NCBI RefSeq assembly: GCF_003725995.1 | Contig: NZ_QIBX01000013.1 | Coordinates: 1 to 64,000, forward strand | Direction of reading: 5' to 3' | Length of the DNA: 64,000 nucleotides | From: Slackia equolifaciens | GTDB lineage: Bacteria > Actinomycetota > Coriobacteriia > Coriobacteriales > Eggerthellaceae | Shown: positions 41,086 through 49,457 of the stretch, piece after piece | Layout: each line of letters begins with the position of its first letter | Position numbering within the stretch: the first letter of the stretch is position 1 | Made by a program: the position numbers and the translations under genes | Notes under the pieces: model-generated | Told to the model about the DNA's origin: nothing | Databases searched by the model: none | Seen by the model: only the letters and a program-made list of their open reading frames with translations

Positions 41086-41741
41086 AAATAGATCTGCATC
41101 AGCCCATTCTCGACAAGAACGATCGCATTGCGAGCGAGAACCGCGACCTGTTCAAGGAGAAGCGCGTGTTCGTGCTCGATCTTTTGGCGAGCCCCGGCAG
41201 CGGCAAGACTTCTACCATTTTGGCCACCATCGAGGCGCTGCGCGATGAGTTCAACATTGCCGTCATCGAGGGCGACATCGCCAGCAACGTGGATGCCGAG
41301 CGCATCAGCGCCCAGGGCATCGCTGCGGTGCAGATTAATACCGGCGGCGCGTGCCATCTCGAGAGCGATATGATTCGCCGCGCGGTGAATGCCCTCGATT
41401 TGGACAGCCTCGACCTGATTATCGTGGAAAACGTGGGCAACCTGGTGTGCCCCACCGATTTCGACCTGGGCGAGGGCGCTAAGGTGATGATTCTTTCGGT
41501 GCCCGAGGGCGATGACAAGCCGCTGAAATACCCCGGCGTGTTCCAGGTGGCCGAGGCCATCATTCTGAACAAGGTGGATACCATGAGCGTGTTCAACTTC
41601 AACGAGCAGGCGTTCCGCGACGCCGTGGAGCAGCTCAACCCCAAGGCTCCTATCTTTCCCATCGCCGCAACCAAGGGGCAAGGCGTCGATGCTTGGGCTG
41701 ACTGGTTGCGCGCCAAAATCCGTGCCATGCAGGAGGCCTAG
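41082..41741 (+). CDS. hypB: hydrogenase maturation GTPase
   Basis: 219 aa SIMIBI GTPase: P-loop ASPGSGKTS, the EGDIAS and INTGGACHL metal/switch region, VENVGNLVCP and NKVD. It drives nickel insertion with HypA. The N-terminal CxxCGC nickel site and His-rich stretch of some HypB proteins are missing, so it is the minimal form. ATG 41082 overlaps the hypA stop. Confidence 0.96.
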   Translation: MKIDLHQPILDKNDRIASENRDLFKEKRVFVLDLLASPGSGKTSTILATIEALRDEFNIAVIEGDIASNVDAERISAQGIAAVQINTGGACHLESDMIRRAVNALDLDSLDLIIVENVGNLVCPTDFDLGEGAKVMILSVPEGDDKPLKYPGVFQVAEAIILNKVDTMSVFNFNEQAFRDAVEQLNPKAPIFPIAATKGQGVDAWADWLRAKIRAMQEA

Positions 41742-41767
41742 CGCACGAATCGCTGCGCACTATCGTT

Positions 41768-41800
41768 TCCGCCGGCCTTTGGTCGGCGGATTCTTTTTTG
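41768..41800 (+). terminator. rho-independent terminator of hypAB
   Basis: TCCGCCGGCC, TTT loop, GGTCGGCGGA, then TTCTTTTTTG. Confidence 0.88.
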
Positions 41801-41879
41801 TAGCCGTAAGCCGCGTAATCGCCTTGCAATCCGCGCACGCTACAATGACCGAAATAACGACGACGAGGAAGGACCGATC

Positions 41880-42701
41880 ATGACTCCCGAGGATCAATAC
41901 CGCATATGCGTAGACGGCTTGAGTGATTTTGCCGCGGGCATTGGCGCGACCGATGTGGTGCTGGGGCTTTCTGGCGGAATCGACTCGAGCCTTGTTGCCT
42001 GCATGTGCGTTGACACGTTCGGCGCTGATCATGTGCATGGCTACATGCTGCCCGGCCCGTATTCCAGCGAGCATTCGCTCGTGGATGCGCAGGAACTCGG
42101 CCGCAATCTGGGCCTGCATGTGGAACGCGTCTCTATCGTGGAGCCCTATGAGGCGTTCGCCCATGTGCTCGGTCCCCATTGTGCCGCCGATTGCGCGTCG
42201 TTCACCGGGCTGGCCGCCGAGAATACGCAGGCGCGCTGCCGCATGGTGGTCCTCATGGCGCTTTCCAACGCGCACGGCTGGATGATGGTAAACACGGGCA
42301 ACAAAAGCGAGGCCATGATGGGCTACTCCACGCTCTATGGCGATACGGCCGGCGCATACGCCCCCATCGGCGGCCTGTACAAGACCGACGTGTTCGCGGT
42401 CTGCCGCTGGCTCAACGAGAGTGCTGCGAGGAAGGGGATGACGCCTCCCATCCCGGAGAACGTCCTCGTCAAGCCGCCGAGCGCGGAACTCGCGCCGGGA
42501 CAGAAAGACGAAGATACGCTGGGGTCGTATGCCGAGCTCGATAGGATTCTGATTGACCATGTCGAGCGGGGGATGGATGCCTCGGCGCTCATCGCCGCGG
42601 GATACGATGCCGAGGAGGTCCGACGGATAACCGGCCGCGTTTCTTCATATGAGTTCAAGCGGGCGCTCGAACCGGATTTCCCCTCTATTCCCTACGTATA
42701 G
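41880..42701 (+). CDS. nadE: NAD synthetase, ammonia-dependent form
   Basis: 273 aa, the short form without a nitrilase-like glutaminase domain, so it should use free ammonia to turn deamido-NAD into NAD. The ATP pyrophosphatase loop is LGLSGGIDSSL; NTGNKSEAMMGYSTLYGD and the GLYKTDVFAV stretch are characteristic. ATG 41880 follows GAGGAAGGA. It stands between the hypAB terminator and the converging LuxR regulator. Confidence 0.94.
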   Translation: MTPEDQYRICVDGLSDFAAGIGATDVVLGLSGGIDSSLVACMCVDTFGADHVHGYMLPGPYSSEHSLVDAQELGRNLGLHVERVSIVEPYEAFAHVLGPHCAADCASFTGLAAENTQARCRMVVLMALSNAHGWMMVNTGNKSEAMMGYSTLYGDTAGAYAPIGGLYKTDVFAVCRWLNESAARKGMTPPIPENVLVKPPSAELAPGQKDEDTLGSYAELDRILIDHVERGMDASALIAAGYDAEEVRRITGRVSSYEFKRALEPDFPSIPYV

Positions 42702-42803
42702 GCATGCAGGACGGATGGTTCTTGTTTCGCGGCTGACTTTGTGAAAACCGGTGTGCTTTTCGGCATGCCGGCCGTCCTCCATGCGTTTGGGATGCCACCC
42801 GAG

Positions 42804-44351
42804 CTACTCGAACAGATCGATGAGCTCTTGACGTTTATGGACGTCGAGCTTCGTATAGATGTTGCGTATATGCCCGCGCACGGTGGTGGGGGAAAGGCAG
42901 AGCTCCTCGGCGATGTAGGTATTTGATCTACCGCGGGCAAGGTAGGCGAGCACTTCGGTTTCGCGTTCGGTGAGCTTGTGATCGGTGGCCAGCATGTCGC
43001 ATATACGCTCGACCGACGGATGGGTCTCCTCGTTCGGAGTTTGTGCTTCCGGGGCGTCGTCGACTCCCTTCGTCGATCGGGCTTTCGTTTTTACTTCTTC
43101 TGATGCGTTTGATGCGGACTCGGGTGCCCCGACCCTTCTCGGGGTTCCATGCTTGCGCCGCCTGTCGCGCGAGAAGAAGACGAGCGCCATGGCGAGAAGG
43201 TAGATCACGGCACAGCCCAGTACCAGGAAGCGCATCGATGCCGAAACCTTCTGCGCATCGCCCTGGCCGAAGGTATAGCCCAGAAGAAGGGCGCCGAGCA
43301 GGCATGCGCTCGCCGCGGCGGAGCTGATTCCGAGGAGCTCGTAGGAGGAGACGCGGTGCTTGTTCGCCGCGCGTGCCACCTGGTAGGTGATGAGAATCGC
43401 CATGAAATCGTAGCTCAACAGCAGGAGGGTGCTGAACATGCGGGAGTATCCCTCGCTCATGAACGGGACGAATGCCACCATCGCGGCGATGATGGGGAAC
43501 GCGATGCGAAACGCGGTCGACGCCTTGGGGGCGCGGTGCGTTACGAATGCGAAGACGCCGAAGATGATGGCGGCGACCGTCATGGCGACGTGGGGCACGC
43601 CTCCCGATCCCTCGAAATGCATCCCAGCGGCAAGCATGAAGCTGTTGACGAGCCCGACGACCGCCTCGAGCACGCAAAACGCGATCAGGGTGTCGCTTAT
43701 CTCGTCGAAAGCGCGGAAGCGAGATGTCCTGCTGGCGGGTATCTCGGGGGTAACGGCCTCGTCTCCGAGGGTCGGAGGGAGCGCCTTTCTCGCATAGGCG
43801 AGAAGCGCGGCACCCGCCAGAACGGCAAAAAGGGTCTCGATGGTTCCGAAGGGGGCGGGCATGTTGGAGAAGGCGTAGCGCGCGACGACGCCGACAAGGG
43901 TCCCGCATGCGATATGCACGACCGCATCTATCGGCCTTTCCAAGGCGAAGAGCTCTATCCAGGCGAGCGAAAGCAGCGTGGATCCGACGGCGAAGATTGC
44001 CGCCGATGCGATGTGCCCCTCGACCGGGGGAAGCGCATCGAAGGCTCCTGTCGAGGCGGCAAGACCGCAGAGGACCAGCAGAAGGGCGGGCGGCCAGATG
44101 GGTATGGAGAAACTCGGCAGATGCCCTCGGGCGGAGAGGACGGCAATCGCCGCGGCGCAAAGAACCGTCACTGATGCGGAAGTCACGTTGAACGCGAGAT
44201 CGGTCATAAAGATGAACGAGCTGTCCACGAGCGAGAAGCGGGAGAGGTAGATTCCCGAGTTCGCCGAGCGCAGCAGGCCGTAGCCCGCGATCATGGCAAT
44301 CGCGATTCCAAGCGCATAGGTGTTCTTCAAAGCGTCGGTGCACTTCGCCAT
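42804..44351 (-). CDS. multi-helix membrane LuxR-family regulator
   Basis: 515 aa. The first ~395 residues hold about ten to twelve hydrophobic helices with no match to a known transporter, and the C-terminus (~445-510: LTERETEVLAYLARGRSNTY, then EELCLSPTTVRGHIRNIYTK) is a LuxR helix-turn-helix. A polar linker (~395-440) joins them. This membrane-sensor LuxR type is abundant in Eggerthella-like genomes next to exported reductases. ATG 44351 follows GAGGGAGGGG. It is divergent from the flavoprotein gene at 44664 and probably controls it. Confidence 0.88.
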   Translation of the reverse strand: MAKCTDALKNTYALGIAIAMIAGYGLLRSANSGIYLSRFSLVDSSFIFMTDLAFNVTSASVTVLCAAAIAVLSARGHLPSFSIPIWPPALLLVLCGLAASTGAFDALPPVEGHIASAAIFAVGSTLLSLAWIELFALERPIDAVVHIACGTLVGVVARYAFSNMPAPFGTIETLFAVLAGAALLAYARKALPPTLGDEAVTPEIPASRTSRFRAFDEISDTLIAFCVLEAVVGLVNSFMLAAGMHFEGSGGVPHVAMTVAAIIFGVFAFVTHRAPKASTAFRIAFPIIAAMVAFVPFMSEGYSRMFSTLLLLSYDFMAILITYQVARAANKHRVSSYELLGISSAAASACLLGALLLGYTFGQGDAQKVSASMRFLVLGCAVIYLLAMALVFFSRDRRRKHGTPRRVGAPESASNASEEVKTKARSTKGVDDAPEAQTPNEETHPSVERICDMLATDHKLTERETEVLAYLARGRSNTYIAEELCLSPTTVRGHIRNIYTKLDVHKRQELIDLFE

Positions 44352-44410
44352 GTGGTCCCCTCCCTCGATTCAATAGGGACATTGTACGCGAGGCGGGCAC
44401 GAAACGTATT

Positions 44411-44453
44411 GGAAAGGAGCGTCTACGTTGCTTTGAGACGCCTCTTCCTTTCC
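44411..44453. other. inverted repeat in the LuxR/flavoprotein intergenic region
   Basis: GGAAAGGAGCGTCT (44411-44424) pairs with AGACGCCTCTTCCTTTCC (44436-44453) with a short bulge. It lies between the divergent genes and could be an operator or a hairpin in the LuxR leader. Confidence 0.45.
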
Positions 44454-44527
44454 GCAAAAGCCCCTCCAATTTGAAGCGGGTCGTTGGCCGGCCTTGCTTC
44501 GTGCGCGTCGGGGAAGCGTAACCTTCT

Positions 44528-44547
44528 CAATTGAAATAGCAATTGAA
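44528..44547 (+). promoter_or_regulatory. CAATTGAA direct repeat upstream of the flavoprotein
   Basis: Two CAATTGAA copies (44528-44535, 44540-44547) spaced one helical turn apart sit about 120 bp before the flavoprotein start, each holding the palindrome CAATTG. They are plausible binding sites for the divergent LuxR protein. Nothing further is visible in the 312-bp gap. Confidence 0.35.
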
Positions 44548-44663
44548 CAGGCATTATGCAAAACAGTCCATTTTGTACGGTTCGCTTTTCGGGGAAAGGG
44601 AGCACTATTGCGGCATCTTCGGACGCCGATTAGGGAAGGCGTCGAGAAAAAGGAGGGACTGTT

Positions 44664-46169
44664 ATGGAAACAACGCTCAATCGCCGCAACTTCCTCAAGG
44701 GTGCGATCGCGTCTGGCGCGGTGCTGGTCGCGGGCAGCGCTCTTGTGGGCTGCGCTTCCAACGGCGGCAGCGCCGCCGCCGAGGGCGATTCGCTCGTGGG
44801 CTACCAGCCCATCGAGTTCAGCGAGGAGACCGACGTTCTGATCGTCGGCACCGGCATCGCCGGCCTGTCCGCCGCCATGGATCCGGTCGAGGCGGGTTAC
44901 AAGGTCATGCTCGCCGACAAGCGCGACACCTACGGCGGAGAGAGCTTCATGGCTTGCGGCGTCATGAACATCGCCGGCTCCCAGGCGCAGAAACGCGCTG
45001 GCATCGAGGGCGACCCCGCCGAGAAGTGGGAGAAGTATGCTCCCGTTCTCGAGCAAAAGGGCGAGACCGACGACATGGAATACAAGAAGAACGTCTACCT
45101 CTATCAGACCGAGTGGGCCGATCGCGTTGAGGCCGATTACGGCGCCCAGTTCCAGCCCCTCGATGACTACAAGGACACCGGCGCCCCCACCTCCATGCTG
45201 CTTCCCGGCCGCGGCCTGGGCGACATGACCGCCGTCCTCACTCCTGTCGTCAACGGCCTCGAGGAGAAGGGCGCCGTGATCGAGCTGAATCGCAAGGCGA
45301 CCAACTTCATCGTCGATTCCGAGGGGACCGTCATCGGCATGCGCTTCGTCGATCCCACCAACGACAAGATCGTCGACGTGAAGGCGAAGAAGATTATCAT
45401 CGCTACGGGCGGCTTCTCCTGCAACCAGGTCATGGTTTCGGAGTACTTCCCCGAGCAGGCTCGCATGTGCCCGCTGACCGTGTACTCGATGGGCGAGGGT
45501 CACGAGCTTTGCCGCTCCATCGGCGGCACCTATGCCCACATGGACATGCATGCCAACCTGATGAGCGACCTCGCGCAGGTCACCGTTTGGGGCTACTTCG
45601 GCCGCAACGTGCAGGTAACTCCCCAGGGCAAGCGCTTCATCAACGAGGACCAGTCCCATGATTCTCCCGACGCCGCCGGCCAGATGGGCCTCGGATTCTG
45701 GTGGCAGATCTTCGACAGCCAGCTGATCAACGGCTCCCAGAAGTGGAACGTCGAGCTGAACATGAAGGGCAATGCCGACAAGCTGGTCGGCCCCTGCGAG
45801 ACCCTCGACGAGCTGGCCAAGGCCATGGAGGTTCCCGCTGAGAACCTCAAGGCCACCTTCGAGGAGTATGACGGATACGTCGATGCCGGCGAGGACAAGG
45901 CGTTTGGCAAGAAGCTCTTCCTCGAGAAGCTCGAAGCTCCCTACTATGCTTTCAAGCATGCTCCTTTCCGCTACAAGACGCATGGCGGCCTGAAGATCGC
46001 GACCGACAGCCAGCTGGTCGACGGCAGCGGCAACCCAATCGCCAACGTCTACTGCTGCGGCTCCACCACCCCCGACTCCGGCAGCGACCTTTCGCCCAAC
46101 GCCGGTTCCGGCCTCGTTTCCGGCAAGGCGGTCGTCGCGGCGCTGCAGGCCGAAGGATCCGCCGAGTAG
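44664..46169 (+). CDS. Tat-exported FAD-dependent reductase (fumarate reductase-like flavoprotein)
   Basis: 501 aa. The start NRRNFLKG is a twin-arginine signal, and LVGC after the hydrophobic stretch suggests a Tat-exported lipoprotein. The FAD site is VLIVGTGIAGLSAAM; the rest follows flavocytochrome c/fumarate reductase FAD-binding-2 proteins. Near the catalytic region it reads YKTHGGLKI and then SGSDLSPNAGSG, where fumarate reductases have HTMGG and an Arg in NRLGG, so the substrate is probably not fumarate. No haem domain is fused; electrons would come from a separate carrier. ATG 44664 follows AAAGGAGGG. Codon use is very strongly GC-ending, as in highly expressed genes. Confidence 0.9.
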   Translation: METTLNRRNFLKGAIASGAVLVAGSALVGCASNGGSAAAEGDSLVGYQPIEFSEETDVLIVGTGIAGLSAAMDPVEAGYKVMLADKRDTYGGESFMACGVMNIAGSQAQKRAGIEGDPAEKWEKYAPVLEQKGETDDMEYKKNVYLYQTEWADRVEADYGAQFQPLDDYKDTGAPTSMLLPGRGLGDMTAVLTPVVNGLEEKGAVIELNRKATNFIVDSEGTVIGMRFVDPTNDKIVDVKAKKIIIATGGFSCNQVMVSEYFPEQARMCPLTVYSMGEGHELCRSIGGTYAHMDMHANLMSDLAQVTVWGYFGRNVQVTPQGKRFINEDQSHDSPDAAGQMGLGFWWQIFDSQLINGSQKWNVELNMKGNADKLVGPCETLDELAKAMEVPAENLKATFEEYDGYVDAGEDKAFGKKLFLEKLEAPYYAFKHAPFRYKTHGGLKIATDSQLVDGSGNPIANVYCCGSTTPDSGSDLSPNAGSGLVSGKAVVAALQAEGSAE

Positions 46170-46236
46170 GCAAACTCCTTCCGAGAAGCCGATTCGCGGC
46201 ATCCGTCGCGGGCAAGAGCCTTTTCCCCTCCACGGA

Positions 46237-46262
46237 GGCCCCCGATTTCGGGGGCTTCCCTT
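46237..46262 (+). terminator. terminator of the flavoprotein gene
   Basis: GGCCCCCGA, short loop, TCGGGGGC and a pyrimidine-rich tail CCCTTCGTTT. Confidence 0.7.
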
Positions 46263-46457
46263 CGTTTGCGGCCCCAACGCGCCGTTTCCGTAAAACTGGA
46301 AAGATGGTCGATTCTTTTCGGCTAAACTGATTTCGTCGCGTGCCCGTATGCTTTGTTCGCATGCCTGAATCGTTCATCGATGCAAAGGCTTTCGATGTCG
46401 GACAACAGCCCGATTGGGGGGCGCGCCCAAGTAAAACCGTCTCTTAGGAGGAAAGCC

Positions 46458-47396
46458 ATGCCCAAGATCACCCGTGATCAGGTGAAGGTGCCCGTCGACG
46501 TCGCGGCCGACGCTCGCGAAACGTACATCGACAACTACATGGCCGCCACGCACGGCACCGGTCGTTTGATGCTGTTCGCTTGCGATCAGAAGATCGAGCA
46601 TATGAACGGCGACTTCTATGGCGAGGGCATCGATATCGCCGACCTCGATCCCGAGCATCTGTTCCAGATCGGTTCCCAGGGCGTGTGCGGCGTGCTCGCC
46701 GGCCAGCGCGGTCTTATCGCGCGCTATGCCGCCGATTACCCCGAGATCAACTACCTGGTCAAGATGAACTCCAAGACCAATCTGGTAAAGACCGCCCAGA
46801 GCGACCCCTACAGCCCGCAGCTGCATGACCTGGAGACCGTGCTTGCCATGCGCGAGAACGGCGTAAACGTGGTGGGCCTGGGCTACACCATCTATCTGGG
46901 TAGCGAGTACGAGGCTGCCATGATGTCCGAGGCCGGCCAGCTCATCGCTGAGGCGCATGAGAACGGTCTGCTGGTGGTGCTGTGGATTTATCCGCGCGGC
47001 AAGGCAGTTACCGACGAAAAGGCTCCCGAGCTGATTGCGGGCGCTGCCGGTGTGGCGCTGTGCCTGGGCGCGGACTTCGTGAAGGTGAATCCGCCCAAGG
47101 CGTGCGAGGACTCCACCTCCGCCGAGAACCTGTCGATTGCCTCCAAGGCCGCCGGTCGCACCGGTCTGGTGTGTGCAGGCGGCTCCACAGTGGATGCCCA
47201 GACGTTCCTCACGCAGCTGCATGACCAGATTCACGTGGGCGGCGCGTGCGGCAATGCTACCGGCCGTAACATCCATCAGCGCAGCCTGGACGAGGCAGTG
47301 CGCCTGACCAAGGCCATCAGCGCTATCACGTTGGCCGATTACTCCGTGGAAGACGCCCTCAAGGTGTTCAACGGCGAAGAGGATTTCACTTTGTAG
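46458..47396 (+). CDS. DhnA/class I fructose-bisphosphate aldolase-family enzyme
   Basis: 312 aa TIM-barrel aldolase of the DeoC/LacD/DhnA group. K209 in ADFVKVNPPK is in position for the Schiff base; AGGSTVDAQTFL and GNATGRNIHQRS provide the phosphate-binding loops. Best read as a class I fructose-1,6-bisphosphate aldolase of archaeal type, though related 2-amino-3,7-dideoxy-heptulosonate synthases look alike. ATG 46458 follows AGGAGGA; the earlier frame start at 46353 has no ribosome site. Stand-alone gene with a hairpin behind it. Confidence 0.8.
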   Translation: MPKITRDQVKVPVDVAADARETYIDNYMAATHGTGRLMLFACDQKIEHMNGDFYGEGIDIADLDPEHLFQIGSQGVCGVLAGQRGLIARYAADYPEINYLVKMNSKTNLVKTAQSDPYSPQLHDLETVLAMRENGVNVVGLGYTIYLGSEYEAAMMSEAGQLIAEAHENGLLVVLWIYPRGKAVTDEKAPELIAGAAGVALCLGADFVKVNPPKACEDSTSAENLSIASKAAGRTGLVCAGGSTVDAQTFLTQLHDQIHVGGACGNATGRNIHQRSLDEAVRLTKAISAITLADYSVEDALKVFNGEEDFTL

Positions 47397-47423
47397 TTTC
47401 GCCGTTCTGCCGAACGGCGAAAC
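47396..47423 (+). terminator. 12-bp stem hairpin after the aldolase gene
   Basis: GTTTCGCCGTTC, TGCC loop, GAACGGCGAAAC: a perfect stem directly at the stop codon, without a T-run. Confidence 0.6.
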
Positions 47424-47449
47424 GGGCGCATGAGACGTCCTGACGCTGC

Positions 47450-47549
47450 GGCCCGTTCTCGCACCGAATCTTCGCGCGTTCCCAGGGGCTTGCGTATGCC
47501 ATACGCGGCGCCCCTGCGAACCCACGAATCTCCGGTGCGAGAACGGGCC
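47450..47549. repeat. ~100-bp imperfect palindrome
   Basis: Perfect 17-bp outer arms, GGCCCGTTCTCGCACCG (47450-47466) and its complement (47533-47549), enclose weaker inner pairing and a small GCGTATGCCATACGC dyad. Most of the 378-bp gap upstream of the acetamidase gene is taken by this and the hairpins on either side. Confidence 0.75.
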
Positions 47550-47648
47550 TCGCTGTTTCGTTCCGATTCCGTGTGGTTTCGAGTTTCTCTATCGTTTCGT
47601 ATTGTTTCTCGATGGAGACACACGTACGAAAAGCCGAATCGGTTGTCG

Positions 47649-47680
47649 CAACGATGCCGTCCTTCGGGGCGGCATCGTTG
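47649..47680 (+). terminator. 11-bp stem hairpin upstream of the acetamidase gene
   Basis: CAACGATGCCG and CGGCATCGTTG flank TCCTTCGGGG; followed by CATTTTGGGG. Looks like a terminator for transcription arriving from the aldolase side. Confidence 0.6.
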
Positions 47681-47774
47681 CATTTTGGGGAGTGGAATTG
47701 CCGCGGTTCGGTCGCGTACAGGCGGTGGGCGCGGTATCATGGTGCCAATCATCCCCAATCGATTGGAGGCGCCT

Positions 47775-48677
47775 ATGGATTTCCCGTACCTGTCGGATTC
47801 GAAAGTGTTCTACGCGTTCAGCAAAGATCTTGAGCCGGCGCTTACCGTGCCGTCCGGCGAAACGGTGACCATCCGTACAAAGGACTGCTTCGGCAACCAG
47901 ATTCAGATGCCGGATGACGAGATCGACAACATCGATTGGGACGCCATCAATCCTGCTACCGGCCCGATTTATGTGGAAGGCGCCAAGGCAGGCGGCGCGC
48001 TCAAGGTCGAGATCGAATCTCTTGCGTTCGACGGCACGGTCATATGCTGCACCGGTAAGGACGAGGGCGTGTACGGCGACCGCCTGGACGGATGGAGCAA
48101 GCGTGTGTGCTCCATCGAGAACTGCATGCTGACGTGGGATGACAAGGTGCAGCTGCCCCTGCGCCCCATGATCGGCGTCATCGGCGTTGCCCCGGCGGGC
48201 GATCCTGCGAACTGCGGCACGCCCGGCGCACACGGCGGCAACATGGACAACACCAAGGTCGCTCCCGGTGCCACGCTGTATTTCCCGGTGGCGGTCGACG
48301 GTGCCTTGTTCGGCTGCGGCGATATGCATGCTGTGATGGGCGACGGCGAAGTGAGCGTGTCCGGCGCCGAGGCGGCTGGCCATGCCACGGTTACGCTCAC
48401 GGCGCTGCCGGAGCTTTCCATCGATACCCCGCTTATCGAGAACGCGGACGAGTTTGGCGTGATCTATTCCGCGGAGTCGTTGGATGCGGCGGCAGACGGC
48501 GCCGTGCACCGCATGGTTGACCTGGTGGCGGACCGCACCGGAAAAGACCCTGCTGACCTGGTGATGCTGTTCAGCTTGTGCGGAAACGTCGAAGTGTGCC
48601 AGATGGTCGACCCCGAAAAGACCGTGCGCTTCATGGTGCCCAAGAAGGTGCTTGAAGCTTACGGGTTCCAACTGTAA
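47775..48677 (+). CDS. acetamidase/formamidase family protein
   Basis: 300 aa, the length of FmdA/AmdA acetamidases, which hydrolyse small amides to ammonia and the acid. Recognisable stretches are NPATGPIYVEGAKAGGALKV, GVIGVAPAGD, GAHGGNMD and LFGCGDMHAVMGDGEVS. ATG 47775 follows TTGGAGGC; the long upstream frame lacks a ribosome site. It could feed ammonia to the assimilation genes elsewhere in the window, which is only an inference. Confidence 0.9.
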   Translation: MDFPYLSDSKVFYAFSKDLEPALTVPSGETVTIRTKDCFGNQIQMPDDEIDNIDWDAINPATGPIYVEGAKAGGALKVEIESLAFDGTVICCTGKDEGVYGDRLDGWSKRVCSIENCMLTWDDKVQLPLRPMIGVIGVAPAGDPANCGTPGAHGGNMDNTKVAPGATLYFPVAVDGALFGCGDMHAVMGDGEVSVSGAEAAGHATVTLTALPELSIDTPLIENADEFGVIYSAESLDAAADGAVHRMVDLVADRTGKDPADLVMLFSLCGNVEVCQMVDPEKTVRFMVPKKVLEAYGFQL

Positions 48678-48706
48678 TAAACACTGCTTTAGAAAAAGAG
48701 TTGATA

Positions 48707-48743
48707 AGAAAGCTAGTATCTAAATTATACTAGCTTTCTTTTT
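48707..48743 (+). terminator. rho-independent terminator of the acetamidase gene
   Basis: AGAAAGCTAGTAT and ATACTAGCTTTCT form a perfect 13-bp stem with a 7-nt loop, followed by TTTTTA. Confidence 0.92.
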
Positions 48744-48779
48744 ATGACAGTATTGCGCAAGGAGCATACAGGAGGGGCT

Positions 48780-49247
48780 ATGCAGTTCGTCAGCCATTCC
48801 GTAGAAGAAACCCAGGAGCTTGCGCGCCGTATGGCGCAGCAGGTGCAACCCGGTGATGTCATTTTGCTGGTGGGGGATCTGGGCGCCGGGAAGACCCACT
48901 TCACGCAGGGGGTTGCGGCGGGTCTCGGTGCGCCCGATGTGCCAACCAGCCCCACATTCAACCTGGTGTGCGAGTACCATGGCGGGCGTCTGCCTTTGTA
49001 TCATTTCGACCTGTATAGGCTGGAAGATGCAAGCCAGCTGGACGATATAGACTATTGGGGCATCACGGAGGGCGATGGGGTGAGCCTGGTGGAATGGGGC
49101 GACAAATTTCCCGAGGCGTCTGACGATGCCTGCCTGACCCTTCGCTTTTCGGTGCTGCCTGATGGTGCGCGTGCGATTGAGCCCGTGCCTCATACCAGGC
49201 GCGGCGAGGCGCTTGTCGGTGACATGTCGAGCGAATCAGACGCGTGA
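48780..49247 (+). CDS. tsaE: tRNA threonylcarbamoyladenosine biosynthesis ATPase
   Basis: 155 aa. The P-loop GDLGAGKTHFTQGVA and the switch segment SPTFNLVCEYHGG, then YHFDLYRLED, identify TsaE, the ATPase needed for t6A37 on ANN-decoding tRNAs. ATG 48780 follows GGAGGGG and is preferred over ATG 48744. The partner genes tsaB and tsaD are not in the window. The C-terminal ~20 residues are not conserved. Confidence 0.95.
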   Translation: MQFVSHSVEETQELARRMAQQVQPGDVILLVGDLGAGKTHFTQGVAAGLGAPDVPTSPTFNLVCEYHGGRLPLYHFDLYRLEDASQLDDIDYWGITEGDGVSLVEWGDKFPEASDDACLTLRFSVLPDGARAIEPVPHTRRGEALVGDMSSESDA

Positions 49248-49373
49248 AGCGTGTGGCGGCCGACAAGCCAGGCCCCGGGTTTTGAACTCGCCAAAAGGGC
49301 CGCCTTGCGGTTGAGCGAGCTCATTGCTCGATAAAGGCCTCGCTCTGCGCCCTCTCCGCTTGAACTTCTCCTT

Positions 49374-49412
49374 GAACGTCGCCCGCCGTCTGCGCGGGCG
49401 ACGTTCGTTTGC
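49374..49412 (+). terminator. hairpin after tsaE
   Basis: GAACGTCGCCCG and CGGGCGACGTTC form a 12-bp stem, followed by GTTTGCG. Likely a terminator 130 bp downstream of tsaE. Confidence 0.65.
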
Positions 49413-49457
49413 GTATCGTGGCTCTGCTGTAAAGAATGTGCAATGCGAGGAGACGAT

